Assembly (NCBI GenBank): GCA_947579665.1
Contig: OX388350.1
Coordinates: 86,881,152-86,945,151, forward strand
Reading direction: 5' to 3'
From: Sympetrum striolatum
Taxonomy: Eukaryota; Arthropoda; Insecta; Odonata; Libellulidae
Length of the DNA stretch: 64,000 nt
Below the pieces are notes generated by a model, which made no database searches, was not told where the DNA came from, and saw nothing but the letters and a program-made list of their open reading frames with translations. Both the position numbers and the translations under genes were made by a program. Positions 36,801-50,858 of the stretch are shown here, one piece after another. The first letter of the stretch is position 1; each line of letters begins with the position of its first letter.

Positions 36801-39800
36801 GGCCTGAGAGGGGAGATTAAATGTTGCGGAAGCTGAAAATGGGGTTGGATCGAGAAAGAAAGTGGTTTGAGAATGTGGAAAGAGACAAGTGCTAAACAAC
36901 AGCCGTTGACACTTGAGAAACAGACCTTTTAAAAGTTCCATATCTCTTGAGTTATCGGGATTTTTCTGTTTATGGATGTAATCACTTCTACCTGTTTGCT
37001 CTTTATATCATAGAGTGTATGAAAGGAAGTTTTGAGTGACAACGGCTTCCTGTAAAGTAAATGGAAAGAATATATTTCAAACTTGGCTCAGTACATGGAA
37101 GTTGGGAATCAATATGAACCGTTCAACTTAGGAATCCACTCTTTTTTAAAGAAATTGATATTTTTTATTATACTTCCATTAATTTTCCTTATTTTCTGAT
37201 GTTAAAACAATTTGCACAGGAAACAGAATTACCTGTTTATATTATCCTTTATTCAATCGATAATCTATTTTTACAATAATTCCTTCAATGATTATCTTTA
37301 ATATTAAGCAGAAATTTATAAAAAACTAATTTTTTTAAATAAGAAATAATAATTTTAAAAATTTACCTTCACTAACGTCATGCTTAATTTGATAGCTTAT
37401 GATAAACGGGAAATTTTAGGTACACTTTTTATTTCTTTGCAGTTAAGGGAAAAGTACTATTTAAAAATTCTGCCAATTAGCAAACAAGGAAATTTCAAAA
37501 GTCAGTTTTTCAAATAACCCAGGTTAGGGCGAAGATATCACCATTACTGAATCCGATGCACAGTTAGGAGGAAAAATCTGAGAGAAAATTCTTTAATTTA
37601 ATAGAAATTCGTGGCGAAAGATAAACTGGGAAACCGCCGTAAATGAAAAGCGTGGCTCGTTACATAAAATTCATAAAAAGGAATTTTTACGATAAATATG
37701 GGTCTGTTGAGATATGCATCAACTCGCGTGATGTATTTTCCTCGCGATAACTGTCGGAGAGAATTACATTTTCATCTCTTTCATCAACTTTCCGAGATAA
37801 GCTGAAGTCGCGGTTCATTTCTTTTTCCTTCCGTTGAAATACGATAGGAGCAGATGTCGGTGCGGAAGGGGCATTTGCATTCACCTTTCCCTTTAATAGA
37901 GGAGATAAAAAAGCATGACGATGGAAAGCGGCAATTTTCAACGGAGGTATTATTCAAACGGAAGCATATCCGTTACTCAGAAGAGGAGTATTTGTTTTTA
38001 CATTTGTCCGTTTCTGTGACAACAAGATAGTGAGTTTTCTACGCGTTAATGTTGTCACAGTGACCAAAACAAGCGCAAACACACTTTTAACATGCTACTA
38101 TTGAATGCTTCCCAACCTAAGACACATATTTACAGGTCGTTATGGTTTCTGCAAGGTTATATTCCACAACTCTTTCAATGTCCAACGATTTATTTTGAAA
38201 TAATATTTCAATAGAAAAAGAAATTGGTTACGAGCAACCTTAAAATATTATTCTTAAATAATCTAATTCATTTTTGTGTAATTTCAACAATCAATCGGCT
38301 TTAAAACAAATCCATCCATATATCTAAAGCTGTCGTTTCTTTTTATGATTGAACACTTGGAAGCGATAATATTCCATAAAATACATATAATCATGTTTCT
38401 CAGTGATGATAAGAGACATTTATGTAAGGCATATTACTCATTGAAATTGGCATTTTAAAGTATATACTTATATTTATGTTTCTGTATACATTCAATATTA
38501 ACATATATAAATATACAATGCTGATGATGAGTTATCAAATTTAGTCTGAAATGATATGAAAAGTTGCCTTGCATTGTTGGTCTAAATAAATGATCATGGT
38601 TCGATTTTAATTTAGACTTAATATTTTTTAATTTCCTATGCAAAATATGTTTAACAGACATTTTAATTTCATAATAGAGAAAGCAACAATCGATAAGGAA
38701 GAGAAAAAGGCTAAGACTATATATTTTATAAATGTCATATGTAATGATATTCCCATTCGCATAATATTATACTCGCGGCGTGCGAACTCGCCGATTATCT
38801 ATTCTTATGAAATGTGGGGAAAATGTCATCATTAACATATTGCTGCTGAATCAGAGAGTTGAACGACAATAATAATATTCTGCTGATGATAAGGGATCAC
38901 AAATTTCACGCCCTATTTCTTTTAAGCCTTATTGGTCGTAATATAGATATTACCGACCAATCGGTTCTTTCCTTGCACCTCCTTCTATTCTACTACTCCC
39001 CTATCTGTCCTTTTCAACTAAACTTTCCTCCTCAGACAGAAGTGCAAACGTTTACCTCTAAACTGAGATAAGCAGAGTTTCTTCTTTCCGCTAAGATTAT
39101 AATGGCATAAATTCAACCAATGAGGCTTCGATGTTTTAGAAGTTCATCTTAACAACAAATGAAAAAGAGGGAGAGCTTCTTCTTTAGAAAACGTGTTATT
39201 TATTTTTATCGCCATCTTCTATTCGCCGAAACCGATCGTGCTAGTAAAGCATTTCATGCGCTGTTATAATTGCATTCCTATGCTATTTCATCTATAATTT
39301 AAATTTCTTTCTGCCAGTAAAACTAAACATAACTTACCCTGCCAATGTTGTTTCTTAATTCCCTTTCTTGTTCTATTCCCATATCTCTCCTAAATCATCG
39401 AGATCTCAACATGTTTGACATCTCAACATATTTGATTCCACTTGTTCACCCTCTGCTCATTCACATTTTCGTGCATGGAATTAGGTTGAACTCACGGTTA
39501 ATCATCGTAATACTGCCTTCACTTTTGCAATTTCATGTTTTATTGTAATTTTTGTTACAATCACATTTTATATTTTAGTATTAGACCTGGAGCATCATCA
39601 CTCTAAATTAGTATTTTTCTACTTGAGGAGATAAATAAGTGAGTGAAACTCTAATAAATAAGTAAGCTTATTAATTTATTAATATTGCATGAAAAATTCA
39701 TGAAAACGATTTCGATAACCTCCAGTTGCTGAAATGAAGATAATAGTATACTTTATTTTTGTACATATACTCAATAAGAGTGAACATAGCAAGTAATTTG

Positions 39801-40984
39801 AATATTTTTGCAGTTAACGAGGGAGTATTTGTCGTGGAGAGTCCTTCACGTTCAAATAAGAAATTAAGAAGTGCTTATGAGTTGATGATCAAAGTTTGAG
39901 GGCCTAAGAAAAATTGTTGGTGAATACTGTTTATACTAGATCGAAAACGCAGATATTCTGCCTTGGGAAGAAGTTAATTTTCCATTTGATGTGATACAAT
40001 AAAGGGAGGGACTTATTTTAATAATTCTTCCCAGTTAGGATTCTCAGCTATTGCGGAATTTAATTCATTTCTATAGACGGAGGGGAAAACATTCGTGATG
40101 ATAGAGCCTTCCTAATAATAGTGTCTGAATATTCAGAATTATTTTGTCGGGGCCGAGCAAGCGAGAAATACATTTCCTTTATTTTGTGTCTTTGAAATGG
40201 AAATACGAGCGACGGATGAACATTTCAATAATGAAACTGCCCGAAACAGAGTCCGCTACAGATTTTTAATATGTATGCGGTCCATACACCGAAATGCGTT
40301 CGGTCGGCTAATAAATTCGGGGCGCGGAAAGCATGCGAAATGAATTTGTTAACCTGAAATGCAGATTCGAGCAGCATTAATATGGATGGATTTGTTTAGA
40401 TATTAATTAATCACGAATTAACCCAAAGTTATTCTCGTCAACGGTCTCATTTTTAAGAAAAATTGCAACGAAGAGCAATTATTTAATCGTCAAATGAAAA
40501 GATCATATCCATGAATATCAAACAAATTTTTAGTGACTGGTTTATTCGTAATGAACTCGTTAATAATGGAAACCAGTTAAAGAGGGATTAAATTCATTCA
40601 ATTAAATTCCAATAAAGCGTTGATAACGAGTTGAAGTCGCAAATAATATTTTCAAATGGAAAATTTGAAAAGCGGGCATTAATGAATTAGAGATGAAATG
40701 AATTCGGCGACAAATAGGATTAAAATAGACCAACAACGCGACTCCTGGCTGAGGAAGTAAAAGATAAAGGAATTTACGGAAAATGCGCAACACCATGACT
40801 ACAAAGAAGCTAATGTTTTGTTTAGATTTGCACGAAATGGACGCTCTATGTTACAAGAAAATAACATGAGACACGTTAAATATGTAGCATAGATAAAGCA
40901 CGTTTCAATCTCCTTTAGCCAATATTTGCTCTAAAATGTTAGTACACCGGTATTCCTAGCTTTAATTATAATTAGAGATTTAGC
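33891..40984. other. Unique AT-rich DNA, no gene seen
   Basis: Seven kilobases with scattered frames of 60-90 codons on both strands and no recognisable protein, RNA gene or repeat. A palindromic CRE-like TGACGTCA is at 36573-36580, in isolation. Confidence 0.45.
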
Positions 40985-41140
40985 TAAGCTGTGCGAGAGG
41001 TTTTAGGAGGGGTTTTCCTCCCGTCTTTGGACGAATGCCAGGCGATCCTTTTTAGAATGATATGTCCCCCTTCAATGCTGCCACCAGGCCAAATGGCCAA
41101 ATTGCAGCGAAAATTGAAATAAATAAATAATTATTATTAT
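40985..41140 (+). mobile_element. Possible LINE 3' end with AAAT/ATT tail
   Basis: A G+C-richer segment with a hairpin GGAGG-GGTTTT-CCTCC and the phrase CACCAGGCCAAATGGCC ends in GAAATAAATAAATAATTATT and an ATT tail. This is the look of a non-LTR retroelement 3' terminus in plus orientation. No coding sequence was identified upstream. Confidence 0.35.
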
Positions 41141-43604
41141 TAGCTTCTCTTTTAGAGTGAAGAATGTCCGTCCATGCGATTATTTACTAATAGTTGCCGA
41201 ACTTCCGCTTTGGTAGTTGTCGAAAACAAGTATCAACGCGCTTATCACGTGAGCGTTAAGTTCATTACAGAATAACAACAACCACAGTACGTCTTTATTC
41301 GAGTGATACTCAAGGAACTTTGAGATAATGGCTCTAAAAGTGTGCAATATGGCGCCTCGAAGGATGCTAATGGTCCACTTTTCTCAAAAAGACTGAAGCG
41401 CTATTTGTTAAAACTTACTACAGTGTGGATGACTTCAGGAACGAAGGAAATGTTTGAATGTATAACTATGTTTGTGTTTGATTTTGTGTATTTATGTATG
41501 CAGCTGTGTGCTTTAAATTATCTTTTATCTAATTGATGATTCATGCATGATGTATAATAATGTAATTATCTCTTACCTAATATGGTAAATTAGTACATAC
41601 GAATTGACTTGCTCTGCGATTACTTATATTTGTTTTTATGGAACAATAAAACTGCTATTATTAATATTATTATGAGAAAAAGGAGAATAATTGCGGGTGT
41701 AAACATTGGATATTAGATGGGAAAATTATGGAAACTTATCGACATAACTGTGAGTGCGCAACGTGCTTTATTTTTGTCCGTTCACTGAGAAAGGCTTTCG
41801 GAGGAGACTCGGATTTGATGGGCAAAAAGAGAGGGAAAGAAAAGCGGTGGTTGAAAAGTGGCGAGGCATTCTTCGGGGGGCGAACGAGAAAGGTTAATGT
41901 GGCGATTAGGGGGCACACTTTGGAGGGACAGCGGATGGAATCCATTTCCTAGAGAAAGGTTTCAAAAAAAGAGACTCGCGTTAAATCTAATGCCGCAGAA
42001 ATATTTCAGAGGCATGCATATTCATTGAGGGAAATTGAAAAATGAAAGTTGAATGTCGAGGAGGAGATGCTAAACGTTCTGTAATGAATCATAGTTAAAA
42101 ATCTGCGTTGTTATGATGAGGCAGTAAAGGAAAGAGCTTTTTATGCGTTTCGGCGAAACTTTAAGGAAAAGAGGGGACACAAGAGAGTCTGTTCAAGGAG
42201 AGTAGTTTGGTTAAAAACGTGACCTCTTGAGGTTGCTATGTGAATCTGAATTATATAGTTGAATAACGTTAAGATTCAATATATATTGCATGAATTTACG
42301 TGACGGTGAATCACAGTGCTTACCAAACGGCACAATGGTGTGTCGCGTAAGACCCAGGATTGATATAACGTAACGCATGCACTTTAATTTGCTCGATTGT
42401 TTCTTAAATAAAGTTCTTAATAAAAGATTTTAAATACTTCTTCTAAGAACTCTATGTGTTTTCTTCTCTTTTCCTCTGGAAGTTGGATAGTATCAGATGA
42501 AAGTGTGGTTCAGTGTGCTGTAAAAATCGACCAAGTGCTAAGTAAAAATAAAAGGTTCGGAAGCACAAGGTTAAAATATTATTTATTATTGTTATTACTA
42601 TTATTGAGAAGGATATTTAATGAACGTACATAAGCGATGCCATTAGAGTAGTGACACCAAGGGAATAATTGATTTATGCATGAAGGAATCTATGGGAAAG
42701 TCAAGCTTTCCGCTCAGATCAATTTATAATGAATTTAAATCGTGTTTCCGCAGTGAGTCACATTTAACTGCATGAAAATCCTTTGATAATTCGGAAACAT
42801 TTTCGAAGTTATAAATATGGTCAGAGAGGGAAAAAATTAAGATAATTTCGTTAAACAAGAAAAAGAGGTAAGGGCGCACATAATGGGGTGCACCTTCCGT
42901 TCCCAGTCCCCTTTTTTTCTTTTTTCAAGCTCGTTTCTCCTTGGGATTTTTGTTCAGTATTGATCTGACGCAAAATTATAAATATAGCGTCAGCTTAAAA
43001 TTATTTATTAATAATCAAATATTAATCTCAATTAGCCGGTAATATCACCCTTCCTCAAGCTTTCATTTGGAAAAATAGTAGCTTCAATGTAATGCAATGT
43101 TGAGTCATCGTCAACAAGGTATTTTAGGGGGACCAGGATGACTAGAAAGGGGTGATACAAAGTATCGTTTAAAACAACACTGATGTATTCCATCAACTTT
43201 AAATTAAATACTGAAATTAAAATATATTACTTCATCGTAAAACAGTTAACAATGAAAAAGAAAAAAGTGACTCACAGGGAAAATTCCTCGCATAAGATTG
43301 TTCGGATGGCACAAAATGTTCGTGGGGCATCTATAGACATAAATAATATCATTCACCATTTAAAATATCAATTCAATTTTATACTTAATTTATACTACTG
43401 TATTATAAACTGCTGAATTTAGGAAATGAGATCTTTTGGGTTGACCGATCAATATTTTTTCCTTTCAGTTCAGTTAACAAGAAATCTGGTTTATGCGAAA
43501 TATTTCCCTTGATTTCGTATGTTTCATGTAAATCTATCTCTAATGCATTTCTCTTGACATGAGAAGTCTTGCGTTTATCAATAAAAATCTGGCTGAATCG
43601 TATA
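41141..43604. other. Unique DNA, no gene seen
   Basis: One GC-richer patch (41736-41952) is open on both strands for about 70 codons, with nothing recognisable. Confidence 0.4.
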
Positions 43605-43679
43605 CACCTGGCCAAAATTAACGCACCACCGGTCGTTCGGATCACTATGGAGGTGGTGCGTTAATTTTGGCCAGGACTG
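43605..43679. mobile_element. 75-bp Tc1/mariner-type hairpin MITE, copy 2
   Basis: Foldback element CACCTGGCCAAAATTAACGC...TTAATTTTGGCCAGGACTG flanked by TA (43603-43604, 43680-43681). It shares its arms with the copy at 33401-33477 but has GCACCACC where that copy has GCAGCACC, with the matching change in the opposite arm. It is shortened by two bases at its left tip. Confidence 0.85.
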
Positions 43680-43681
43680 TA

Positions 43682-46269
43682 CATTGAACATGATATTTCG
43701 GCAATTTCCATGGTCGTTAAGATGATTCTTTCAAATCTGCAATATCATACCATACTTTCATTCAATTCATCTAATTTTCCTAATTTCAAGCCGAAAACTA
43801 CATTTCAAGACAAGGAGTTCTTTCTTAAATTTTCTTTCCTATGGTGTTTTTCGGGAAGTTTTAATACAAACGAATAAAAGCTAAATTACATTTTTACTTG
43901 TGGATTTTTGCTTTTGAAATTATTCAAAACATATAATGCTAAGTATACTAAATGAAGATATAACGCTAGGTGCACTCGATGCCGGCACCATTAGGTGAAT
44001 ATAATGCTATTAATAATAGGCACCTGAACGGAATTAAAATTATTTGCAAAGTTTGAAAGCTCTTCTAGTTCTTTAATTCACGGCTGGTATTCCCCCCATA
44101 ACTCCTGAGCACACATCATACCTAACTTCGCAGTATTTAGAGTTGATCCTTATGTGTTGAAAGGAATGTGCGACCTAATCCGCCAATAAATCACCGAACA
44201 TTGGGAGCGAACTTAACGAAAAAGTAAATGTGTATTAATGATGTAAAAGCACCAAAAAATACTAACAATTTGACCATTTACACATTTCACTCTCTACGAG
44301 AACATCTTCAAAAGCCTTGTCGACAGTAAAATTATCCGCACATCAGCGTGCCTTGGCATATCGGTTTGTAGGCACTTAAATGTAATTTGGTTCTTTTATT
44401 GAAGAAGGATATTCTTCTAAATACCCGCCTCCGCTCAGGCGTTGCGACCCTCGTTTCAGCCGCTGAAATTCGTAGATCGAATGCATTTGACTACTTCGAA
44501 TGCTTCTTCGCTATTCCGAAGGGGACGAGAACAGCTGACGCAGGTCGAATGGGACAAGAGGAAATCGAGTCTTTGTTATCGATTCGCTCTCTTCGGTTGA
44601 TTGCTTTCCGGGATTGACTCCACTTTACGCCGCGACATAATGCGCCCATTCCAAATAATGAAAAGTCGTCATGTGCCCGTTTTGTCAGGTGCCCTTTTAT
44701 TGACCCTTTCATTCCGTTCTCCACACCACGCCTATGTTTCCACCACAAGAACGGCAGGAAGAAGCAAGGAGTGATTTTTTCATTTATATCTATTAACTTG
44801 AAGCTATAAAATCATTCAAAGCACTCTCCACCAGGGCCGATCCGGTACATGGGCGAGTCGGCAGTAACGAAGACTCTTTATAAAGGCTATATAATAGAAG
44901 CTTGATTATATCTACAACGTATATTTTTGAAAGACAACTAGTGTTTTGCTTCTTTAAAATGGAGCCCAAAGTCGAGCTTTGACGCATCAGATTGAGGGAG
45001 GAGGTTGTTCACATTTGAATCTCTCAAATCAGGCTGGGATGAAATCAGTAAAAAATATCGTAAAGGAAAACAATGACAATACAGCATTAAAAAATAAATA
45101 AAGAAAGGATTCTTATTCTCCTGCTATTCGCCACTGGGTATGCATCCAATGCAAATATCTTGTTTGATGCAAAATGATGATACGTTGTAGAGCAGGGACT
45201 GAAGTTGAGGATCTCGTCTTCAAAAAGAGGATGCAATAGCAGAGCCCGCATTCCCCCTCTAAACCTGGATGTCCTTAGCAACCGCACGTTTCCCGGGATT
45301 CCCCTCGTGTGCAATATTGCTTCGCACGGTCACACGAAGCAACTTGAGCATTTTTGGTTGCGACCGAATGAGTCGCGCGCAGAGTTCAAACGTACGGAAC
45401 CAACACTGGATTTTGTACATCACTTCTCTGATCGTTCCTAGCTGTATTAGGCCCACAAATTGTTTATTTTATATTACACCTCTTCTACCGATATTTCTTC
45501 GATATCTAACATCGCCGAACATTTTTTGCACTGATGTGGTGCTCTGAATTTTTGACCGCTACCTTCCACTGCCTAACGTCTGCGTTTTTTCTGGTTTTTC
45601 CATTCTATTTATCATCTCATAATCTTCCAACTACTTCTGTATTGTTGGTGAAAATTCAATTTCCTGTTTGTTGCATTTCTACTTGTCTGATTTCTCCTCA
45701 CCGATATTTATCTATGACACACCACACATTTTTTCTCGTGATGCAAATTTTCTGCGTTCAAATGGCTTCCAAATAAATATAAAAATAATTCCAATAATAC
45801 AATAATTTTTGAAGTGTAAGTTGGTGGAATTTCAAATCAAAAACTTTTAATATCAAAGTCAAAAGATACAACATGTGAAACCTCTTTTGGGGTTCTATTT
45901 GTGGAATTGGTACATTTTATATCTGTTAACTCTGTCATTAAAAGTATTTTTCATAATTTTCCCATGTTTCGACGTCGGTCAAAACATTTTGTATCCAATA
46001 TGACTCCCTCAATCTCCCCCAAAAACTTCCCAATTGTGTAGCATGTATTTCTAATGTTTATGAAAAATATAAAATGTTCCCGATAATTGCCAAAATACAT
46101 GACCAAAATGAAAGTTCTTCAATTTTTGGAAATAATTTCCAATTTTCGGAGACCTATTTCTTAAAACGTTCGGGACGTACGGAGTTAATTTTACATTTAT
46201 ATTGTAGGAAATTTTATCTTCTTTAAACAATATTTTCTGTAGAAGGCATACTTTAGAAGGCATCGAATT
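43682..46269. other. Unique DNA with GC-richer patches, no gene identified
   Basis: Patches at 44410-44750 and 45200-45440 are richer in CpG and open in several frames (76-92 codons), none recognisable. CAGGGCCGATCCGGTACATGG near 44832 faintly recalls a hAT-type terminus, but no partner end was found. Confidence 0.35.
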
Positions 46270-46625
46270 AAAACTTTTAAAAGTACACAGATGGCAGAGA
46301 AAAATGCTCTCAGACGTAGGTTGGGAATCCTTGAAAGAAAGGAGATTGGAAGCTAGGCTGCGATTGCTTAATAAATTCAGGGAGTCTACATTTTCGGAAG
46401 ATATAATCGGTATCACGCAACCCCCATGCTACGTCGGTCGATCCGATAATGATCGTAAGTTAAGAGAAATAGATGCTAGGACGAATCGTTTTAGAGATTC
46501 ATTCTTTCCGCGAACGATACGCGACAATAACCGAATAAGGAAGTGGTTTAGATTCAAATGGTGTTTACATCCCCTACCACACACCGAAAGGCTGCTTGTA
46601 GGGTATTAATGTAGATGCAGCAGAT
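46270..46625 (+). pseudogene. 3' end of a CR1/jockey-like LINE (reverse transcriptase C terminus)
   Basis: An open frame from before the ATG at 46304 to TAA at 46607-46609 reads DVGWESLKERRLEARLRLLN, then DNDRKLREIDARTNRFRDSF, then FPRTIRDNNRI. The LGWxxLxxRR segment and SFFPRTIRxWN are hallmarks of the C-terminal end of jockey/CR1/L2-type LINE polyproteins. The conserved Trp of RxWN is Asn here. The catalytic reverse transcriptase and endonuclease domains are absent, so this is a 5'-truncated copy, the usual fate of LINE insertions. The following TGTAGATGCAG matches the tail of the 33.7-kb copy. Confidence 0.8.
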
Positions 46626-48087
46626 TTATCTATTTTTTGGGCATTGCTCATCATGCTCAGGTCTTTTCGAAGCAGCAAAATCGTTCACATTCTACTGGAC
46701 TTAACAACATATAAAAAATGCACCCAAGCAGGAACTCTTGCAAGGTCGGATGTATCATATGACAGGACTTTAACGACAACCGTTGAACATCAGCTGATGT
46801 TAACTGAAACCCAAGAAATGTGAAGAGACCAAGTAGAGGAGCAAAGGACCGGTGGAACAAAGGCATCGGCAAAAACTTTGGGGTAACTAGGAGCTCAGAA
46901 AAGAGAAAATTGGATACGGGCAGGCCTTCATCCGACGTCGGATCGAAAATGACTGATGATGATATACATGAGGACGATGAAACGTTCATGTATAATAAAT
47001 CAGGACAACTCATTGGTCTCTACACATCTCTTAAGGTAAGCAAGAAGCCGCTGCCCTGGATTGCGTGCCTAAGATCGCGACCTCAATGTCCCCTCCATTA
47101 ATCCCAAATGAAAGAACTGCGGATGTTCATTGGTTGGAAGGCAGAATTTCAATTTGGGTTCTAACGTATTCCCAAAGTGAAGCGCATGTTACTGTACATC
47201 CTCCCGCGATTTCATCTGCACACCAATCATTTCGATGACAGTTCCGATTAATTACGCCGAGGATTCGCTCGCATATCCTATGATTCCGTCGCTGTCTCGT
47301 TTGCCCGTTTCAGCGGAATAAGCGAACATTCACCATTCGAATATTTATTTCAAAGATGAAGTAGTTTTTACTTCCTCAAATTATTTCCAAAAATGGTCTA
47401 ACAACTGAAAATTTTGAAAACCTTTCTTTTTATATATTAAATTTTTTAATACAATGTAAAATAATAAAAATATTATTTTTAATTGAGAATGAAAAAGAAA
47501 TAATTAAGACAAATTCTTATAAAAGTAAAAATTTCATGCATTAAAATAAAAGCTAATGAATGTAATATATGGAGGAAGAAATTGAAAAATAGTAAAATAC
47601 TGTAGAAACATGGGAATATAAGTTGATTTAAGGTATAATAATACCACTAAGTAAACCGTAAGTTTTAGCATTTTAACTGTTTATATAATTTTGCTCATTA
47701 CAGGGGAATCATAAACTGTAAAATCCAGCGAATATCTCCTTTAAAAGAAACGAATGAATGGATGGTCCAGCTGTAACGTGTGCGTAATTAGATATTGTAA
47801 CTTGAGAGCTAAAAGAAGAATAGGATTTTGGGAAATATTTTTTGAGTAGATGTTTGATGCTTCTATAATAGAGACTGAATGAGGGATGAAAAAGTAATAC
47901 ACACATACATACAAAGGACTTTATTTGGTGAAATTGGGATTTTTTAGTCCCATCTTCAATTTAACCAAAAACATTTACAAAACACATCACACAGTATATA
48001 AAATATTCAAACCATATAACAAAATAAAATACAAGTCTGTAAAAAATATTTTCAAAAATACAACTATATAAATCTATATAAAAAAAT
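46626..48087. other. Unique DNA, no gene seen
   Basis: Frames of 93-118 codons at 46657-47101 overlap on opposite strands and show no known domain. From 47370 the sequence is very AT-rich. Confidence 0.4.
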
Positions 48088-48960
48088 CTGATGTGGCCAG
48101 CACATGACTTTCTCCATGTATAAGATGTAAATATTTATGAGCTGAGCAAATATCTACGACAGTATTTTCGAACTCTATATTCAATCTAAACTTGGAAGAT
48201 AAGTGATTAATTTCTTTCATATTATCTTTTACGTCACAAACATTATAGATAATTTTTCGGGACATGTTCGATGAAAAACGATGAAGTGGCCTTTAGCCCC
48301 AGCGCCCAGAGCGCCCACAACGAACATAATCAGCAACTTCCGGTTTATCAGTATTTTACGAATCACTCCTACACAATCAGTGATACAAAAATATGTTTCA
48401 TACAAAAGTCATAGTAAATTATATTTTCTAAAACTTTTATAATTAATAATTTATACCTAAATATAATATTTATGGAGATATTTTGAAAACCGGAAATGAG
48501 CTTTGAAGAATGAAGCTCGACTTTCGGTTAACCGATTTACTCCAAAATCTAATCAACTCTAACGACACAAACCAAAATACTATATATGAAATTTGGTGTT
48601 GATCCGACAAACAGTTTTTATGGTAGAGCGCCCACAAAGTACATAATCAGCTACTTCCGGTTTATCAGTATTTCACGAATAACTCCTAATCAACCGGTGA
48701 TGCAAAAATATGTTAAATACAAAAGTTATAGTAAAGCACATTATCTAAAACTTTTATAAGGGAAAAATAATCCTATATATCATATTTATGGAGATATTTT
48801 GAAAACCGGAAATGAGCTTCGATGAATGAAGCTCGACTTCCGGTTAACCGATTTACTTGAAAACCTAATAAACTCTGACAGCACACACCACAGTACTATA
48901 TATGAATTTTGGTATTGATACGACTAATATTTTTCAAGTTAGAGCGCCCACTGTCACACA

Positions 48961-49001
<41 letters not shown>

Positions 49002-49130
49002 ACAGACATCATTCCGAAAATGGTCAAAACGTGTTCTAGGGACCCCAAAACATGTATTTCCGTTGAAATCTCGAAGTCGATTTTTTTCATGAAAACAATA
49101 CTTTCTCTATACTTCGTATATGGAGAAAGT
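48088..49130 (+). mobile_element. Element X3, complete copy
   Basis: 1043 bp, the same length and layout as X2: flanked by AAAAAT (48082-48087, 49131-49136), with ACTTTCTCCATGTA near the left end and TATATGGAGAAAGT at the right. AGAGCGCCCAC occurs at 48308, 48625 and 48941 (317 and 316 bp), with a CA microsatellite at about 48955-49006. Near the right end ACTTTCTC and GAGAAAGT also form a local hairpin. No protein is encoded. The family is a non-autonomous transposon with a dimeric body; the mobilising enzyme is unknown. Confidence 0.85.
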
Positions 49131-50856
49131 AAAAATGAAAAAGAATACTAATATAATACATCCCTATACAAATCTATTAAATATGATACAAAAAAAATTA
49201 AAATGAATACTAATATAATACAGACTTATAATAGAGGAAGAAAATGGAACGTTCCACAAACGTGTTCACATTACCAAACTCTTCTTTGTGAATACTCTTT
49301 GGAAAGTCATGCCTAATACTTTATAATAGCAACTTCATATCCAATACGCGCATTTCTAAGTAAAACGCTGAGTTGCCTGATGTCCCAATTTTCTCAGAAT
49401 TTTCCCAAATTTTTCTTAACTAATCCGAATATAGTTTTATGGATGTTCCTTCGATATTATTTGATTTCGAATTGTTAAGAACAGCTCCGTGTCCCGACTT
49501 CGGTCTTTTCTATAAACAAAAATATCTTATATTAGCATTATTCTTAGGGTCGGCTGATTGTGTTTGGTGATGAATTTGAAGTTTGATTTGATTTTTAGGT
49601 CCAGATGCTTCTACGGTCGCACGCTTTCGTCATAGCCCACTCGGCTATGCAGGAGCCCATTTTTGTAGAATCTATGATTCCACATACATTCCAAACTTGC
49701 GTTTTCAAAAACTATGGCAACCCCAGCCTAGAATGCTAAATCACATAATCACATATTCACTTAGAAATTCACACTCTAAAAACCACCAATCGCATGAAGC
49801 AGGGTCGATATTAATATGACCATTTTAAATCTTTCATTTAAAAATAAGTGGTATGAGTGCATTCATCTTACATCTGCTGATGTACCTAGATTGACTTGAG
49901 TAGAAAATAGTGCTATTTTTTGTAAAATTTAGCTCTATAGCTATAATTTGATTTTAAAACTCATTGAGCAGAACAGAATTACATCGTCCGAAGAAAGACG
50001 GTTGCCTAGCGAACTTTTATTCAAAAAAGCCTGGAAGTCGTTTGGGCAGGTGGAAAGCCAGAGAACTATTCGTTCAACACAGAAAGTTGTACCTATTCTT
50101 CAAGAGAAACAACGGCAACTTTTTCAATAGAAAAGGCTCGGACAGAGGAGAGCGTCCGAGGAGTTTATTTTGCAGCACTTTCACTTTCACAACATGAAAA
50201 AGAGTAAAGCCAAGAGATCCGAACTCCATGAAAAATTCCTACCGATGAAGGGCCCCGACATTCCTCAGGCCCTCCTTTTTGTCTCCTTTACATATTTCCT
50301 TGACAGGGCCATTCTCCTCATTCTGTCCATCTGCGAGGAACCATTTCTCTTTCCTTTTAACTCGGTCCACCCCTCAGATACGAGGAAAATAGAATTTCCC
50401 CGAATCACGTGACCGTTCCATCACCACTCCTCCATTTGAGACGTTTCCTTCGATTCTCTCAGTAATTTCGTCCATCCCTCGGTGATTCCCTTTTAGCGTG
50501 GGTGTCAATTCCACCAATTCCAGCCATTAAACTCTATTGCAAGACTTCCATTATTTATTACATTCGTTTATGCTCGTCACAGGACAATCACAACCCTAGA
50601 ACTACTTGCCCTGAAGTTATTACTATAAGTACGTTAGTAGTTAATCGGTACATCTTTTGTGAGTTCTTTTTCTTCATAAAATTCATTCAGCTCCATCCCG
50701 CATAGCAGTAAATTCATCGTAATATTCCAGCAAAGGTTGAATCTGAAATGCTATTGCATTGGAGAGAGATTAATGAGGACTATAAGAGCGAAAAATTATC
50801 TCCTTATTCTAAAGAACGTTTAATATAACACTCGATACTTTAGTGAAGCTTAAGTC

Positions 50857-50858
<2 letters not shown>
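49131..50858. other. Unique DNA, no gene seen
   Basis: Moderately AT-rich. Frames at 49948-50412 (60-80 codons, three overlapping plus-strand frames) are unassigned. Confidence 0.4.

Noticed and set aside
44832..44870. DNA transposon terminus CAGGGCCGATCCGGTACATG
   Set aside because: No second end or target duplication within the surrounding kilobases.
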